Shown here one piece after another: positions 45,553 through 55,376 of a DNA stretch of 64,000 nucleotides. Positions within the stretch are counted from its first letter, which is position 1; each line of letters starts with the position of its first letter. The stretch is from assembly GCF_007741535.1 (NCBI RefSeq), contig NZ_CP036525.1, positions 5,022,001 through 5,086,000 of the forward strand, given 5' to 3'. The translations under genes were made by a program, and so were the position numbers. The notes beneath the pieces were generated by a model. It ran no database searches. It had not been told where the DNA came from and saw only the letters and a list, made by a program, of their open reading frames with translations. The DNA is from Rubripirellula lacrimiformis. GTDB taxonomy: Bacteria; Planctomycetota; Planctomycetia; Pirellulales; Pirellulaceae.

Positions 45553-45725
45553 TGGCCGGTCGGTCCACGCGGTCGAAGACATCTGACTGCGGCCATGCCA
45601 AGCAGTGTTTCTCACTTCCCCTCTAGTGAGTTACGTGCACTGCGATCGATGGTGTCCATTCTGCCGCTGGTACATTTCCAGGCACGCTGCATCGTTGACT
45701 TCCGCATCCAGAATCGGTTTAGCCC

Positions 45726-45753
45726 TTGCGGTGGCGGTGACGTGTTCTAGAAT
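45726..45753 (+). promoter_or_regulatory. Sigma-70-like promoter of the 60-residue gene
   Basis: TTGCGG at 45726-45731, 16-base spacer, TAGAAT at 45748-45753. Start of transcription near 45760 would leave about 100 bases of leader before TTG 45858. The identical TTCTAGAAT core occurs at 28268-28275 before the ACAD-like gene, though there the -35 is poor. Confidence 0.4.
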
Positions 45754-45857
45754 TGGTAGGTGCGCGATTGTCGTGGACGGCGATAGGAATTCGAGTCTGG
45801 CGACGGGCTGGAATACCTCACGGCGACGTGTCTAGTTTCTATTTTGAGGAGATTGTT

Positions 45858-46040
45858 TTGCTTACCGAGTCCACCGTCGAGAACATGTTTCGGCAATTGA
45901 TGAAGACCGAAGATCGCAACGAAGAGACCTTCGAAAAGGCGGAAGAGCTGTTGGAAGTCGAGCTTCGCCCCGAAAGCCCGTTGCGTCACCGCTTGACCGT
46001 CGAATTGGAAGAGCTTCGCACGCTGGCGACCAAGAGCTAG
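45858..46040 (+). CDS. Small acidic conserved-looking protein, 60 residues
   Basis: The frame is open from 45753, but GAGGAGA at 45846-45852 sits six bases before TTG 45858, giving (M)LTESTVENMFRQLMKTEDRN... as the true start. The protein is rich in Glu and Leu and should be two amphipathic helices (FEKAEELLEVELRPESPLRHRLTVELEELRTLA). No family recognised; such small planctomycete proteins are often regulatory or partner proteins. It has its own promoter, and stands alone between the megasynthase and the BBP7-like gene. Confidence 0.65.
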   Translation: MLTESTVENMFRQLMKTEDRNEETFEKAEELLEVELRPESPLRHRLTVELEELRTLATKS

Positions 46041-46322
46041 TTCAGCCAACCGGCTTCCCAGTAGCGATCAGTAGAATTGATTCAAGACGCTTCGGCGTCC
46101 CACCGCTAGCTATCCATCGGTCGTGGCGATCATGCCCGACTAGCTGAAACGCATCTCTCCCGATTCCTTTGTCCCAGTGCCCACTGCGACAACCGTTTCG
46201 GGTTTTTTCTTGCGCCCGCAGGGACGTCGTGACCTGATAGAGATGCCACCGCCCGCGGGGATGCGATCCCGCACTGGGGTGTTTGGGTTCGCTGCGAAGT
46301 CCTGGCGTACGTGGACGCCAAG

Positions 46323-46352
46323 ACCGTCTGCGATGTCACCGTCTGCGATGTC
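46323..46352. repeat. 15-bp repeat, two copies plus remnant
   Basis: ACCGTCTGCGATGTC occurs at 46323-46337 and 46338-46352, followed by ACCG. It is in the space 46041-46436, which otherwise holds only the terminator below; a minus-strand ORF through it has no recognisable content. Confidence 0.75.
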
Positions 46353-46363
46353 ACCGCCGGCGC

Positions 46364-46398
46364 ATAAAAAACGACACCGCAAAGTAACCTTTGCGGTG
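46364..46398 (-). terminator. Intrinsic terminator of the BBP7-like gene
   Basis: On the minus strand, a hairpin with perfect 10-base arms (46389-46398 and 46375-46384, CACCGCAAAG / CTTTGCGGTG) and a four-base loop is followed by a run of six U (A-run 46366-46371 on the plus strand) three bases beyond the stem. It begins 39 bases after the barrel gene's stop codon. This is the clearest Rho-independent terminator in the window. Confidence 0.9.
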
Positions 46399-46436
46399 CC
46401 GAATGTTCGCTGCAAGCGATGGTAGCAAGTTTGGGT

Positions 46437-47660
46437 TTAGTGGTTCAGACTCAGTCCGAAGGTTCCACCAACCATCACATAGCCTTGGTCATTGTCACCG
46501 GCACTGAGTGCACCGCCGGCTCCGCTGCCTCCTCGCCACAAGCCCCGAGCGATGTCGATGACTTGAACACCGGCTCGGATTTGAAGCATCTTGGTCAGTT
46601 GGTAGCCCACTTCGCCCCGCACATCGAATCCGATGAAGAACTCTTCGTTGCGTTCGTATACCGGTGGGACACCGTCTTGGTCATGACGGATGAACACAGG
46701 TGGATCACCGATCGTGGTTGGGTTGTCGTAGAACACGCTTTCGATCTGACGATCGTACTTGGCACTTTGGTAAGATCCGCCCAAGAAGCATTTGAAGTCG
46801 CTGGTGAAGCTAAACCGTTCACGCTGTTTCAGGTAGCGGAAACCAACTTGCATCCCCAGCATCTCGTTCTCGGTGATCGATCGATCCGAAGTTAGCTGTT
46901 CGACAAAGGTGTCGGCAGGGTCACCCGAACCAGGTCCGATCACTGCGGTCGTACCGGGGAAAGCAGCAAAGCTTTGGGTCCCGTTCAGGTCATTGACTCG
47001 CAGCCACCGAAGGCCGACCAATGGTTCCAGAATACCACCGTAGTGGTACGGTTCCATCCGCCAAGTCTTGTTCAGTTCGTAACTGTTGTAGTTGATATAG
47101 TTCTGGGTATCACCGATATCGATGAACCGATAACTATTCCCCTCGTTGTTCCGAGTTCCCGGAGGCGTCTCGAAACCAAAGGCGCCGAAGGCACCGCTGT
47201 CGCCACTACCGCCTGTGACCTGACCGCCGTTGTAACGGTTCAGTCTTTCGCGGCGTACCGTGTAGACTTCATGGACCTCGTTTTTGGTCCAGTTGAAAGT
47301 CCAACCTTTGTCTTCGCCGGGCAACATGTAACCGACTTCATATCGGTGCCCGTAACCCGAGTCGAGCCTCGTCTTGGCGTTGGTTTCGCCAAAGACTCCG
47401 CCAATGGACGGCGAGTCCAAATCGGGTCGTGATCCATAAAGGTGCAAGCGATCGTACGTCGCGAACCACCCTGTCGCTGCGCGTTTGCTCGGCTTCATGT
47501 CGGCCAAGTCCATGTCATAGACCGGCTCGAACCAGTTAAAGTCGGGATCGAACGCGAATGGGTCCGCCACCGGAACGTGTTCCTGGGCGCCCACCGATGC
47601 GACTCCGCCTAGCAGTGCTAGGGCTGTGAGCAGACTTGCAGTCAGCTTCCGTACCGACAT
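46437..47660 (-). CDS. BBP7-like outer-membrane beta-barrel protein
   Basis: 407 residues from ATG 47658-47660, preceded by GGTGGA eight bases upstream (the frame begins at GTG 47672). Signal peptide MSVRKLTASLLTALALLGGVASVGAQ, cleavage before EHVP. The rest has alternating polar/aromatic strands (GWFATYDRLHLYGSRPDLDS, YGHRYEVGYMLPGEDKGWTFNWTKN, YHYGGILEPLVGLRWLRVND, FFIGFDVRGEVGYQLTKMLQIRAGV) and a terminal FGLSLNH. This matches the BBP7 barrel family known from Pirellulaceae, a set of abundant outer-membrane proteins of unknown transport role. It has its own intrinsic terminator. Confidence 0.85.
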   Translation of the reverse strand: MSVRKLTASLLTALALLGGVASVGAQEHVPVADPFAFDPDFNWFEPVYDMDLADMKPSKRAATGWFATYDRLHLYGSRPDLDSPSIGGVFGETNAKTRLDSGYGHRYEVGYMLPGEDKGWTFNWTKNEVHEVYTVRRERLNRYNGGQVTGGSGDSGAFGAFGFETPPGTRNNEGNSYRFIDIGDTQNYINYNSYELNKTWRMEPYHYGGILEPLVGLRWLRVNDLNGTQSFAAFPGTTAVIGPGSGDPADTFVEQLTSDRSITENEMLGMQVGFRYLKQRERFSFTSDFKCFLGGSYQSAKYDRQIESVFYDNPTTIGDPPVFIRHDQDGVPPVYERNEEFFIGFDVRGEVGYQLTKMLQIRAGVQVIDIARGLWRGGSGAGGALSAGDNDQGYVMVGGTFGLSLNH

Positions 47661-48280
47661 CGCTTGTTCCACCGTCTTGCAGTTAATTTGTCTCGAGAGT
47701 GCCGCCCCTGTGGCCGACCCTCGTCATCCCAAACGCCGGAAAACTCCCGACGCGACCCGCTCCGTTCTCAGCTGACCTCGGAAACTCAATTCCGTGGTTC
47801 CGAATCACCCCCGTAAAGAGGCTTGCTGTTCTGGAAAACTTCGGGTTGTGCCGGTAGTATCGGCCAGGCCATGCGAAAAGGCTTAGCTTGTTTAGGCATA
47901 GAAGCGGCAAAAGTGCGAGAATCTGCAAAACCCGCACAAATTATGGCCGCGTTGGGCTGGACCAACGTCGGACTTTCCAGCCTAGGTAATCTAGGGAACT
48001 TCCGACCTGCCAGAAGATGCCGTTTGATTCCGATCCCTGCGGGCCCCAGCCAACGCCTACGGTCGATGCGTTCCGAAACCGAGTATCGCGACCAGCGGAA
48101 CCCACGCGTTGCCCAGCGGAGCTGACAAGCGTCCCGTCGTGGACGGCAGCGAGTCGCCTGCCACCATCTTGGTGCGAGTGGACGCGATCAGGGACACCGG
48201 CGCGGTGGGATCGCCCCCTCTTCCCCTCGACGCGGATCCGGACGATCAAACTCGAACCAGGCCAAGCAGGTTCCGGCCGG
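47661..48280. other. 620-base region without a recognisable gene
   Basis: Between the barrel gene's start and tadA's stop. Candidate ORFs (47823-48125, 48017-48469 on plus; 47941-48312 on minus) are basic/Pro/Ser-rich and unrecognised, each overlapping the others, so I do not call a gene. One hairpin, GGCTGGA (47955-47961) with TCCAGCC (47976-47982), is present. The barrel promoter should lie between about 47680 and 47900 on the minus strand; I did not find a convincing one. Confidence 0.4.
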
Positions 48281-48778
48281 CTACTTCTTTCCCATCGCCC
48301 GCTTGGACGCAAAAAACTCGGTCAGTACACGTCCCGCCTGATCAGCCATGACGCCGGACGTCACCAAGCATTGGTGGTTCAGCCGTGGATCGGTCAGCAC
48401 CTGGTACAGACTCTGGACGGCGCCGCCCTTGGGGTCAGCGGCACCGAACACGATCCGGGGGATACGTGACTGCACGATCGCACCGGCGCACATCAAACAG
48501 GGTTCCAACGTGACGTACAACGTGCACCGTTCCAGTCGCCAATCGTCGATGGCGGCGGCGGCCTGAGTGATCGCGATCATCTCGGCGTGCGCGGTGGGGT
48601 CGTGCAGGGATTCACGTTGATTGGCCGCTGCGGCGATCATTTCACCATCACGCAGGATGACCGCCCCGACCGGGACCTCGTCCGCCGTCGCGGCGGCATA
48701 GGCCTGTTCCATCGCCCGCTGCATCCAGTGGGCGTCAAACTGGGCCAGCAACTCTGCATCTTCGCTACTCATCTTCAC
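48281..48778 (-). CDS. tadA: tRNA-specific adenosine deaminase TadA
   Basis: 165 residues. It deaminates A34 of tRNA-Arg(ACG) to inosine. The zinc site is H64 and E66 in TAHAEMIAI plus C94 and C97 in PCLMCAGA; the substrate-binding [15 protein letters not shown] and [11 protein letters not shown] are typical of TadA rather than cytidine deaminases. The start overlaps the preceding gene's end by 14 bases; the alternate Met at 48770-48772 removes two residues. Followed by nothing on the same strand. Confidence 0.95.
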   Translation of the reverse strand: MKMSSEDAELLAQFDAHWMQRAMEQAYAAATADEVPVGAVILRDGEMIAAAANQRESLHDPTAHAEMIAITQAAAAIDDWRLERCTLYVTLEPCLMCAGAIVQSRIPRIVFGAADPKGGAVQSLYQVLTDPRLNHQCLVTSGVMADQAGRVLTEFFASKRAMGKK

Positions 48779-49502
48779 TCGCTCGCAAATCGGCGGCCTT
48801 TTTTGCCTCGGCCAATTCGGCCTTCGAGAGGGTCCGAACGCGAATTTTCCGATACTCTGCGTCGCACTGGTACGCCGCTAGCCCGATCGGTTCGCATAGT
48901 TCCATCCCGAATCGCAGATCGAACGTGTGATTCAAGCGTGGCTGTTCGACCGAGATTTTGTCATCGATCCAGCACTGGATCTGATGCGGGTCCACACGCA
49001 CGCGGACTTTGTACCAACGATTCATATCGAAGGTTTGGTAATAGGTTTGTTCGTTTTCGCTGGCGTCCATCCCGTCGATATTGCTGATCCCGACGACGCC
49101 GCCCCCCCATCCGCCTAGGACATAGGTCACATGGCTATCCCCCACGGGGAAGGTCAATCCACAAAAGAAATCGAACCCATCGGTGCGGCGTGCTTCCAGT
49201 TCGATCTCGAAGCTGTCCTTGGCTGCATCCCCCGTCCAATGAACTCCCGTCAACGGATCCCCCACGCCCATCTTGATCGAGTTGCCTTTGATTTCGATGG
49301 GTCCGTCGCCACCGAACTGAGCTGCTTTCCACGATCCCTTCAGCTCCCGCCACTCGGTGGACGGGGTCGCGGACGAGTTTCCCGGCTTGGTCTTTGGTTC
49401 TGTCGTAGTTTTCGGATCCGATACAGGCGGCTGATCGGCGTTTAGGACACCGGTAGTCGCCAGCAGCGCGAAAAACAGGACACAGCAGATAAATCGATTC
49501 AC
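48765..49502 (-). CDS. Secreted DUF1080/LamG-like domain protein
   Basis: 245 residues from GTG 49500-49502, preceded by AGAGGT eight bases upstream; the frame is open to 49784 but the extra residues are not protein-like. Signal peptide ([21 protein letters not shown]). Residues ~55-215 are a jellyroll domain: [84 protein letters not shown]-like end, as in DUF1080 proteins though shorter than the hydrolases. The C-terminus ([19 protein letters not shown]) is helical. It overlaps tadA, suggesting a two-gene unit, an odd pairing that is probably just compaction. Confidence 0.8.
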   Translation of the reverse strand: MNRFICCVLFFALLATTGVLNADQPPVSDPKTTTEPKTKPGNSSATPSTEWRELKGSWKAAQFGGDGPIEIKGNSIKMGVGDPLTGVHWTGDAAKDSFEIELEARRTDGFDFFCGLTFPVGDSHVTYVLGGWGGGVVGISNIDGMDASENEQTYYQTFDMNRWYKVRVRVDPHQIQCWIDDKISVEQPRLNHTFDLRFGMELCEPIGLAAYQCDAEYRKIRVRTLSKAELAEAKKAADLRASEDE

Positions 49503-49691
49503 GACAGACACCTCTAAAGATCGATGGAAACGTACGCCGGGACTACCGATTATTCCGGTCGCGCCGATCATGATTGACGCGGATTTGACGCGGGTCAGGA
49601 GACGATTGTGCAGCGAATTCGACAACCATTCTTTCGCGCGGTGGCCACCACGGCGGCGACTGTGCCAGCTTACTCGATCGAAAACTATCCC

Positions 49692-50090
49692 ATGCGCCCG
49701 GTCACAAAAATATCGCTGCTGGGAATCCGGTTGGCCATCATTGCGCTGGCGATCTACTGGATCGCAATTTTTACCGGCACCCACCTACCGGCGGTCTCGG
49801 ACTTCTCACCGCGAATGAACGACAAGATCAAGCACTTTTCGGCGTTCTTCGGGCTGGCCACTCTGTTGTGCTATTCCACCACGTCATCGAACTTGGTCAA
49901 GCGTTTCGGGACGATCGCTGCCGTGATCGCGGTCTACGCTGCGTTCGATGAATTCACACAGCAGTTCATTCCGGGACGGACAGCCGATCCGTACGATTTC
50001 ATTGCAGACATGGCAGGCGCTCTGACCGCGATCGCGGTCTACATCGTCGTTCGCTGGATGCTGGCATCCAAACGCACCCCGGCGGTTTGA
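49692..50090 (+). CDS. VanZ-like membrane protein
   Basis: 132 residues from ATG 49692 (MRPVTKISLLGIRLAIIALAIYW); earlier starts only add a polar leader. Transmembrane helices at about 8-25, 49-67 (IKHFSAFFGLATLLCY), 78-95 and 105-122. NDKIKHFSAFFGLA and FDEFTQQFIPGRTADPYDFIADMAGALTA match the VanZ family, where D/E and DxxD residues line the membrane domain. VanZ of glycopeptide-resistance clusters lowers teicoplanin binding, but most homologues have no known function. Isolated. Confidence 0.85.
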   Translation: MRPVTKISLLGIRLAIIALAIYWIAIFTGTHLPAVSDFSPRMNDKIKHFSAFFGLATLLCYSTTSSNLVKRFGTIAAVIAVYAAFDEFTQQFIPGRTADPYDFIADMAGALTAIAVYIVVRWMLASKRTPAV

Positions 50091-50233
50091 CGCACAGCCC
50101 ACGACGGCTGGAAAGATGCGGATCAATCCCCGACCGCCGTTCCGGTGGCTGGGCGACAGGGGGTCTCGCTTGCTGAACCGGCGTTTCGGGGTACAGGAAA
50201 GTTCTAGTTCGTTTCTTTCAGGCGGCCTGTTCG

Positions 50234-51715
<1,482 letters not shown>

Positions 51716-51718
51716 GGT

Positions 51719-54700
51719 TTATGACCGGTTCAGGAATTCGTGGAGGTTCAGGATCGTGCGTGTCACAACGGTCCATGCCGCGATCTCGGTGACGTCGGCG
51801 CCGTCGGCAAGCGGAGTCTGCCCGATCGCGACAAGTGCCTGCGCGTCGTCAGGATTCGATGCGTAGTGAGCGCGTTGACGGCGCAGCAGTTCCGCCAAGA
51901 CCTGGTGTTCGTCGGACGTGGGAGACCGCTGCAGAGCAGTCTGAAACGCAAACTCGAAACGATCGCCATCGATCTTGGCTTCGTCGTCCGCACCGGCGTC
52001 AACGGAACCCGGGACATCCGCACTAGCGTCTGCCCCCGAGGTCGCATTCGAATCTTGCGGCGCAGAATCCAGTTCGCGGGTCTCCGTTGTGCGGGTCTCC
52101 AGTTCGCGGGTCTCCAGCACACGGGTCTCCAGCACACGGGTCTCCAGTACGCGGGTCGCAAAAACACGGGCCGCCTCGACGAACGTCGGGTCGTTCAACA
52201 ATGCCAATGCCTGGCCCGGCGTGTTGGTGATGTTCCGCATCGCCGTACACTCCTGCCGCGTGGGAGCGTCGAAAGCCAACATGGTCGGATGGATGTTCTG
52301 TCGTTTCCAGAACGTGTACATGCTGCGGTGGTACTGATTGCGATCTTCGCTGGTATTCCAAGCCAGGTGTCGGCTGCCGAACATGACTTTGTCTGAACGG
52401 GTCCAATAGGCACTTGGCTGATAGGGAAAGAAGCTAAGGATTGGCACATCGCCGGACACTTTCAGCAATCCCGCAGCGTCCAAAGCCGAATCACGAATCG
52501 TTTCGGCAGGCAGTCGAAAACGACTTTGCCGGGCATGCCAACGGTTGCTGGGATCACGTTGACGCAGATCATCGCTAGGCTGCGAATCGAGTCGATAGGC
52601 ATCGGTCGACGTCAACAGTCGGACCATGTGTTTACGGTCCCAACCACTGTCGCGAAACTCGGTCGCCAACCAGTCCAACAGCGCCACATGCGAAGGCCAC
52701 GATCCCTGTGTCCCGGCGTCTTCCAATGTTTCGCTGATGCCTCGGCCAAAGAACGTCTTCCACAGTCGATTCACATACACTCGTGCGGTCAACGGGTTCT
52801 GGGCATCGAACAACCAATTCGCCAGGTCCAGTCGGGTCGGACGTCCCTTGTCCGTCGCGATCGTCCCCAGAAACTCGGGGATCGCCGGCGACACGAGCGG
52901 CCCAGCGGTGTCTTGGTAGTCGCCCCGATTCAACAGCCGCGTTTCCTTCCGTGTTTCCGATTGGCGCGACACCAACACCGGCATCGCCGCGGCACGGACC
53001 CGACCCAATTCCGATTCCAACTTTCGCAATCGATCCATGGACGAACCGCCGGTCGATTCACGATAGGCATCGATGACAAGTTCTTGTTGCACATCATCGC
53101 GGCTTTTCGAATCCGCCAATACCGATTTGGCGACCTGTTCGGCACGCGACTGATAGACCTGGCGATTCATGGGCGTTTCCCACCACTTTCGAATCGCGGT
53201 TTCGCCCAACTGCAACGCGGTCGCTTTGTCTTGCCGTACTTCCAGACCGCTGTCGCCCCACATCACCGATCCGTCAAAACTAAGCCATGCCATCCCAACG
53301 GCTTCAAACGATTGACCGCCGACCGGTTGGATCATCTGATCGAAGGGGACTTCTAGCCGCACCCATCCCGATTCCTGGGGCAGATCCCCCATCCGCTTGA
53401 CTCGCGCCGGATCGCTCCACGGGTACGTCTTTGACAAGGCGCCGGATGAGTCGTTTCCCCAAAAATACGTTTCGTAATTCGCTGTTCGCCAACCCACGCG
53501 GCCATAGTCACCGTGGCTGATCTGAAAGCCGATCATTTCCGGTCGATCATCGGCATCCAACCAAACGTCGACGAACCAGCGGTCTCGCTTGGCATCGGAT
53601 TTTTGGGATCGTTGATTGATGTATCCGGTCATCAGTTCAGCCACGTGGTGGCGGCGCAGTCCACCGCCATCGGCGACATCACGGCGAGCCAACCGGCCCG
53701 CGACCGTTTCCATTTCGAAGCGGCCTTCGATGATTCGAGCCCACGGTATCTCGGCCCCGATCCAGACAAATCCACCGTGATCCTGTTCGCTCTTCAATTT
53801 CGCCCGGGTTTCCGTTTCCCAGGCATCGAATGCCGAGCGGCTAAATTCGGATTTCGTCGGACCGGAACCATCTGCATCCTCGGCCAAATGGCTGGACATG
53901 TTCTCGGTGATTTCGGCGATCTTCGCCATCAGTTGCCGGTCTTGCTGGGCGTCGTCATCGGATGCATGGACATAGTGCAGCGGTTCGCGACGATCGCCAG
54001 GCGTGTACACCCCGGCTTCGACCAAGTCGTCAAAGAAGGCAGCTAAGCTGTAGTAGTCCTTGGCCAGGATAGGATCGAACTTGTGATCGTGGCACTCGGC
54101 GCAGCCGGTGGTCAGCCCCAGCCAAACCGTGCCCAGGGCTCGCACGTGTTCGCCCTTTAGTTTGTACAGCTGTTCGGTTTCGATCGCCCCCGCTTCGCAG
54201 TTCGTATTGACGATGCGGTTGTACCCGGACGCCACCAGTTGATCGCTGGTGGGGTTGTCCAACAGGTCGCCTGCCAATTGTTCGATCGAAAACTGATCGA
54301 AGGGCATGTTGCGGTCGATCGCTTCGATGATCCATGCGCGATAGGCACCCGAAGCAATCGGTTCGTCACTGACCAATCCGCTGGTGTCCGCCCAACGCAC
54401 CAAGTCCAACCACTGCACCGCCTGGTGTTCGGCATAGGCCAGTTCGTTCATCCATCGGTCGCGAAACGCCAAGAACGTTTCATCCGTCGGCGATTGTTCG
54501 ATTTGCCGGACTTCGGCGGCCGTCGGTGGAATTCCTCGCAGATCGAAACTTAGCCGGCGCAGCAACTGCCGCGGCGAACCTCGGCCGACCGGCGTGACCC
54601 CTTGATCCTGCCATGCCGACTGCAAGAACGCATCCACGATTGCTGCCTTTTGCGACTCCCCGTCTGCGTCCAAAACTTCGGCTTTTGAAACACCCATGTC

Positions 54701-55108
54701 CGGTGCGTCTGGACGGCGTAGTGGTCGCCAAGCCCAGTGTTGCTGGTAAGTGCCGCCCTGCTGGATCCATCGCCGGATCAAATCTTGATCGGCGGGCGAA
54801 ATCTGTTTTTCGGTTTCCGGAGGCGGCATCACTTCGTCCGGGTCGTCGCTGACAATCCGCCGCAGCAGTTCGGACTCATCGGGCTTCCCCGGGACCAATG
54901 CATCGGAATCGGTGGCACCTTCTAGCGTGTCCAGTCGCAATCCTGCCTTGCGGTTGGCCTGGTCAAAACCATGACAGTAGAAACAGTTCTCGCTTAGAAT
55001 CGGTCGAATATCACGATTGAACTCCAGCGGATCATCGGCTGACGCGACACACGCCGTCCCGGCGGCAACCGCTACGGACACGATCCAAAACAACGCAGTG
55101 ATTTTCAT
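51719..55108 (-). CDS. PSCyt1-PSCyt2-PSD1 cytochrome-like protein with a pentapeptide repeat insertion
   Basis: 1129 residues, longer than typical (about 800-1050). Signal peptide, then PSCyt1 with a haem-binding CFYCH at 42-46 in LSENCFYCHGFD; PSCyt2 (DUF1549) from about 160, with a second CAECH motif in GLTTGCAECHDHKFDP; a middle insertion of about 220 residues that is beta-rich and may bind sugar (ETVAGRLARRD...VGMAWLSFDGSVM); PSD1 (DUF1553) near 720-1090 (LTARVYVNRLWKTFFGRGI). Within PSD1, residues ~980-1011 are five ETRVL-like pentapeptides and an acidic, low-complexity stretch follows. The second CxxCH does not prove a second haem. Function unknown. Confidence 0.92.
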   Translation of the reverse strand: MKITALFWIVSVAVAAGTACVASADDPLEFNRDIRPILSENCFYCHGFDQANRKAGLRLDTLEGATDSDALVPGKPDESELLRRIVSDDPDEVMPPPETEKQISPADQDLIRRWIQQGGTYQQHWAWRPLRRPDAPDMGVSKAEVLDADGESQKAAIVDAFLQSAWQDQGVTPVGRGSPRQLLRRLSFDLRGIPPTAAEVRQIEQSPTDETFLAFRDRWMNELAYAEHQAVQWLDLVRWADTSGLVSDEPIASGAYRAWIIEAIDRNMPFDQFSIEQLAGDLLDNPTSDQLVASGYNRIVNTNCEAGAIETEQLYKLKGEHVRALGTVWLGLTTGCAECHDHKFDPILAKDYYSLAAFFDDLVEAGVYTPGDRREPLHYVHASDDDAQQDRQLMAKIAEITENMSSHLAEDADGSGPTKSEFSRSAFDAWETETRAKLKSEQDHGGFVWIGAEIPWARIIEGRFEMETVAGRLARRDVADGGGLRRHHVAELMTGYINQRSQKSDAKRDRWFVDVWLDADDRPEMIGFQISHGDYGRVGWRTANYETYFWGNDSSGALSKTYPWSDPARVKRMGDLPQESGWVRLEVPFDQMIQPVGGQSFEAVGMAWLSFDGSVMWGDSGLEVRQDKATALQLGETAIRKWWETPMNRQVYQSRAEQVAKSVLADSKSRDDVQQELVIDAYRESTGGSSMDRLRKLESELGRVRAAAMPVLVSRQSETRKETRLLNRGDYQDTAGPLVSPAIPEFLGTIATDKGRPTRLDLANWLFDAQNPLTARVYVNRLWKTFFGRGISETLEDAGTQGSWPSHVALLDWLATEFRDSGWDRKHMVRLLTSTDAYRLDSQPSDDLRQRDPSNRWHARQSRFRLPAETIRDSALDAAGLLKVSGDVPILSFFPYQPSAYWTRSDKVMFGSRHLAWNTSEDRNQYHRSMYTFWKRQNIHPTMLAFDAPTRQECTAMRNITNTPGQALALLNDPTFVEAARVFATRVLETRVLETRVLETRELETRTTETRELDSAPQDSNATSGADASADVPGSVDAGADDEAKIDGDRFEFAFQTALQRSPTSDEHQVLAELLRRQRAHYASNPDDAQALVAIGQTPLADGADVTEIAAWTVVTRTILNLHEFLNRS
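52076..52165. repeat. In-frame 15-bp tandem repeat within the PSD1 gene
   Basis: Units start at 52076, 52091, 52106, 52121, 52136 and 52151. Core is GCGGGTCTCCAG(C/T)(A/T)C; the last copy is the most diverged. Translated on the minus strand it gives ETRVL or ETREL repeats, so the copy number can change without altering the frame. Confidence 0.92.
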
Positions 55109-55376
55109 GGCGGGCGAATCGGTAGCGAACGAAGCAGAGGCAGAGGGAAACAGCCTATGTTACACCTTTCCCGCACCGATCAAACCTCTCGCTTGATTAG
55201 CATGGGCCTGGACCCCGACAATCATCAGCCCCCCCTTTGCCAAAGCCGCTCTGCTAAAATCGGCTCGCTGCCAACCTGTGTGCCGGCGGTCCGGCCCCAC
55301 TGGAATAGCGACCAATCGGTGACTCGCTGTGTGGCTGCCCCCCCTTCCTGAACGCCCCCGCTAGAACGAAACGTCC

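Noticed and set aside
47823-48312. Overlapping ORFs in the 600-base space by tadA
   Set aside because: All are unrecognised, compete with each other and have no ribosome site.
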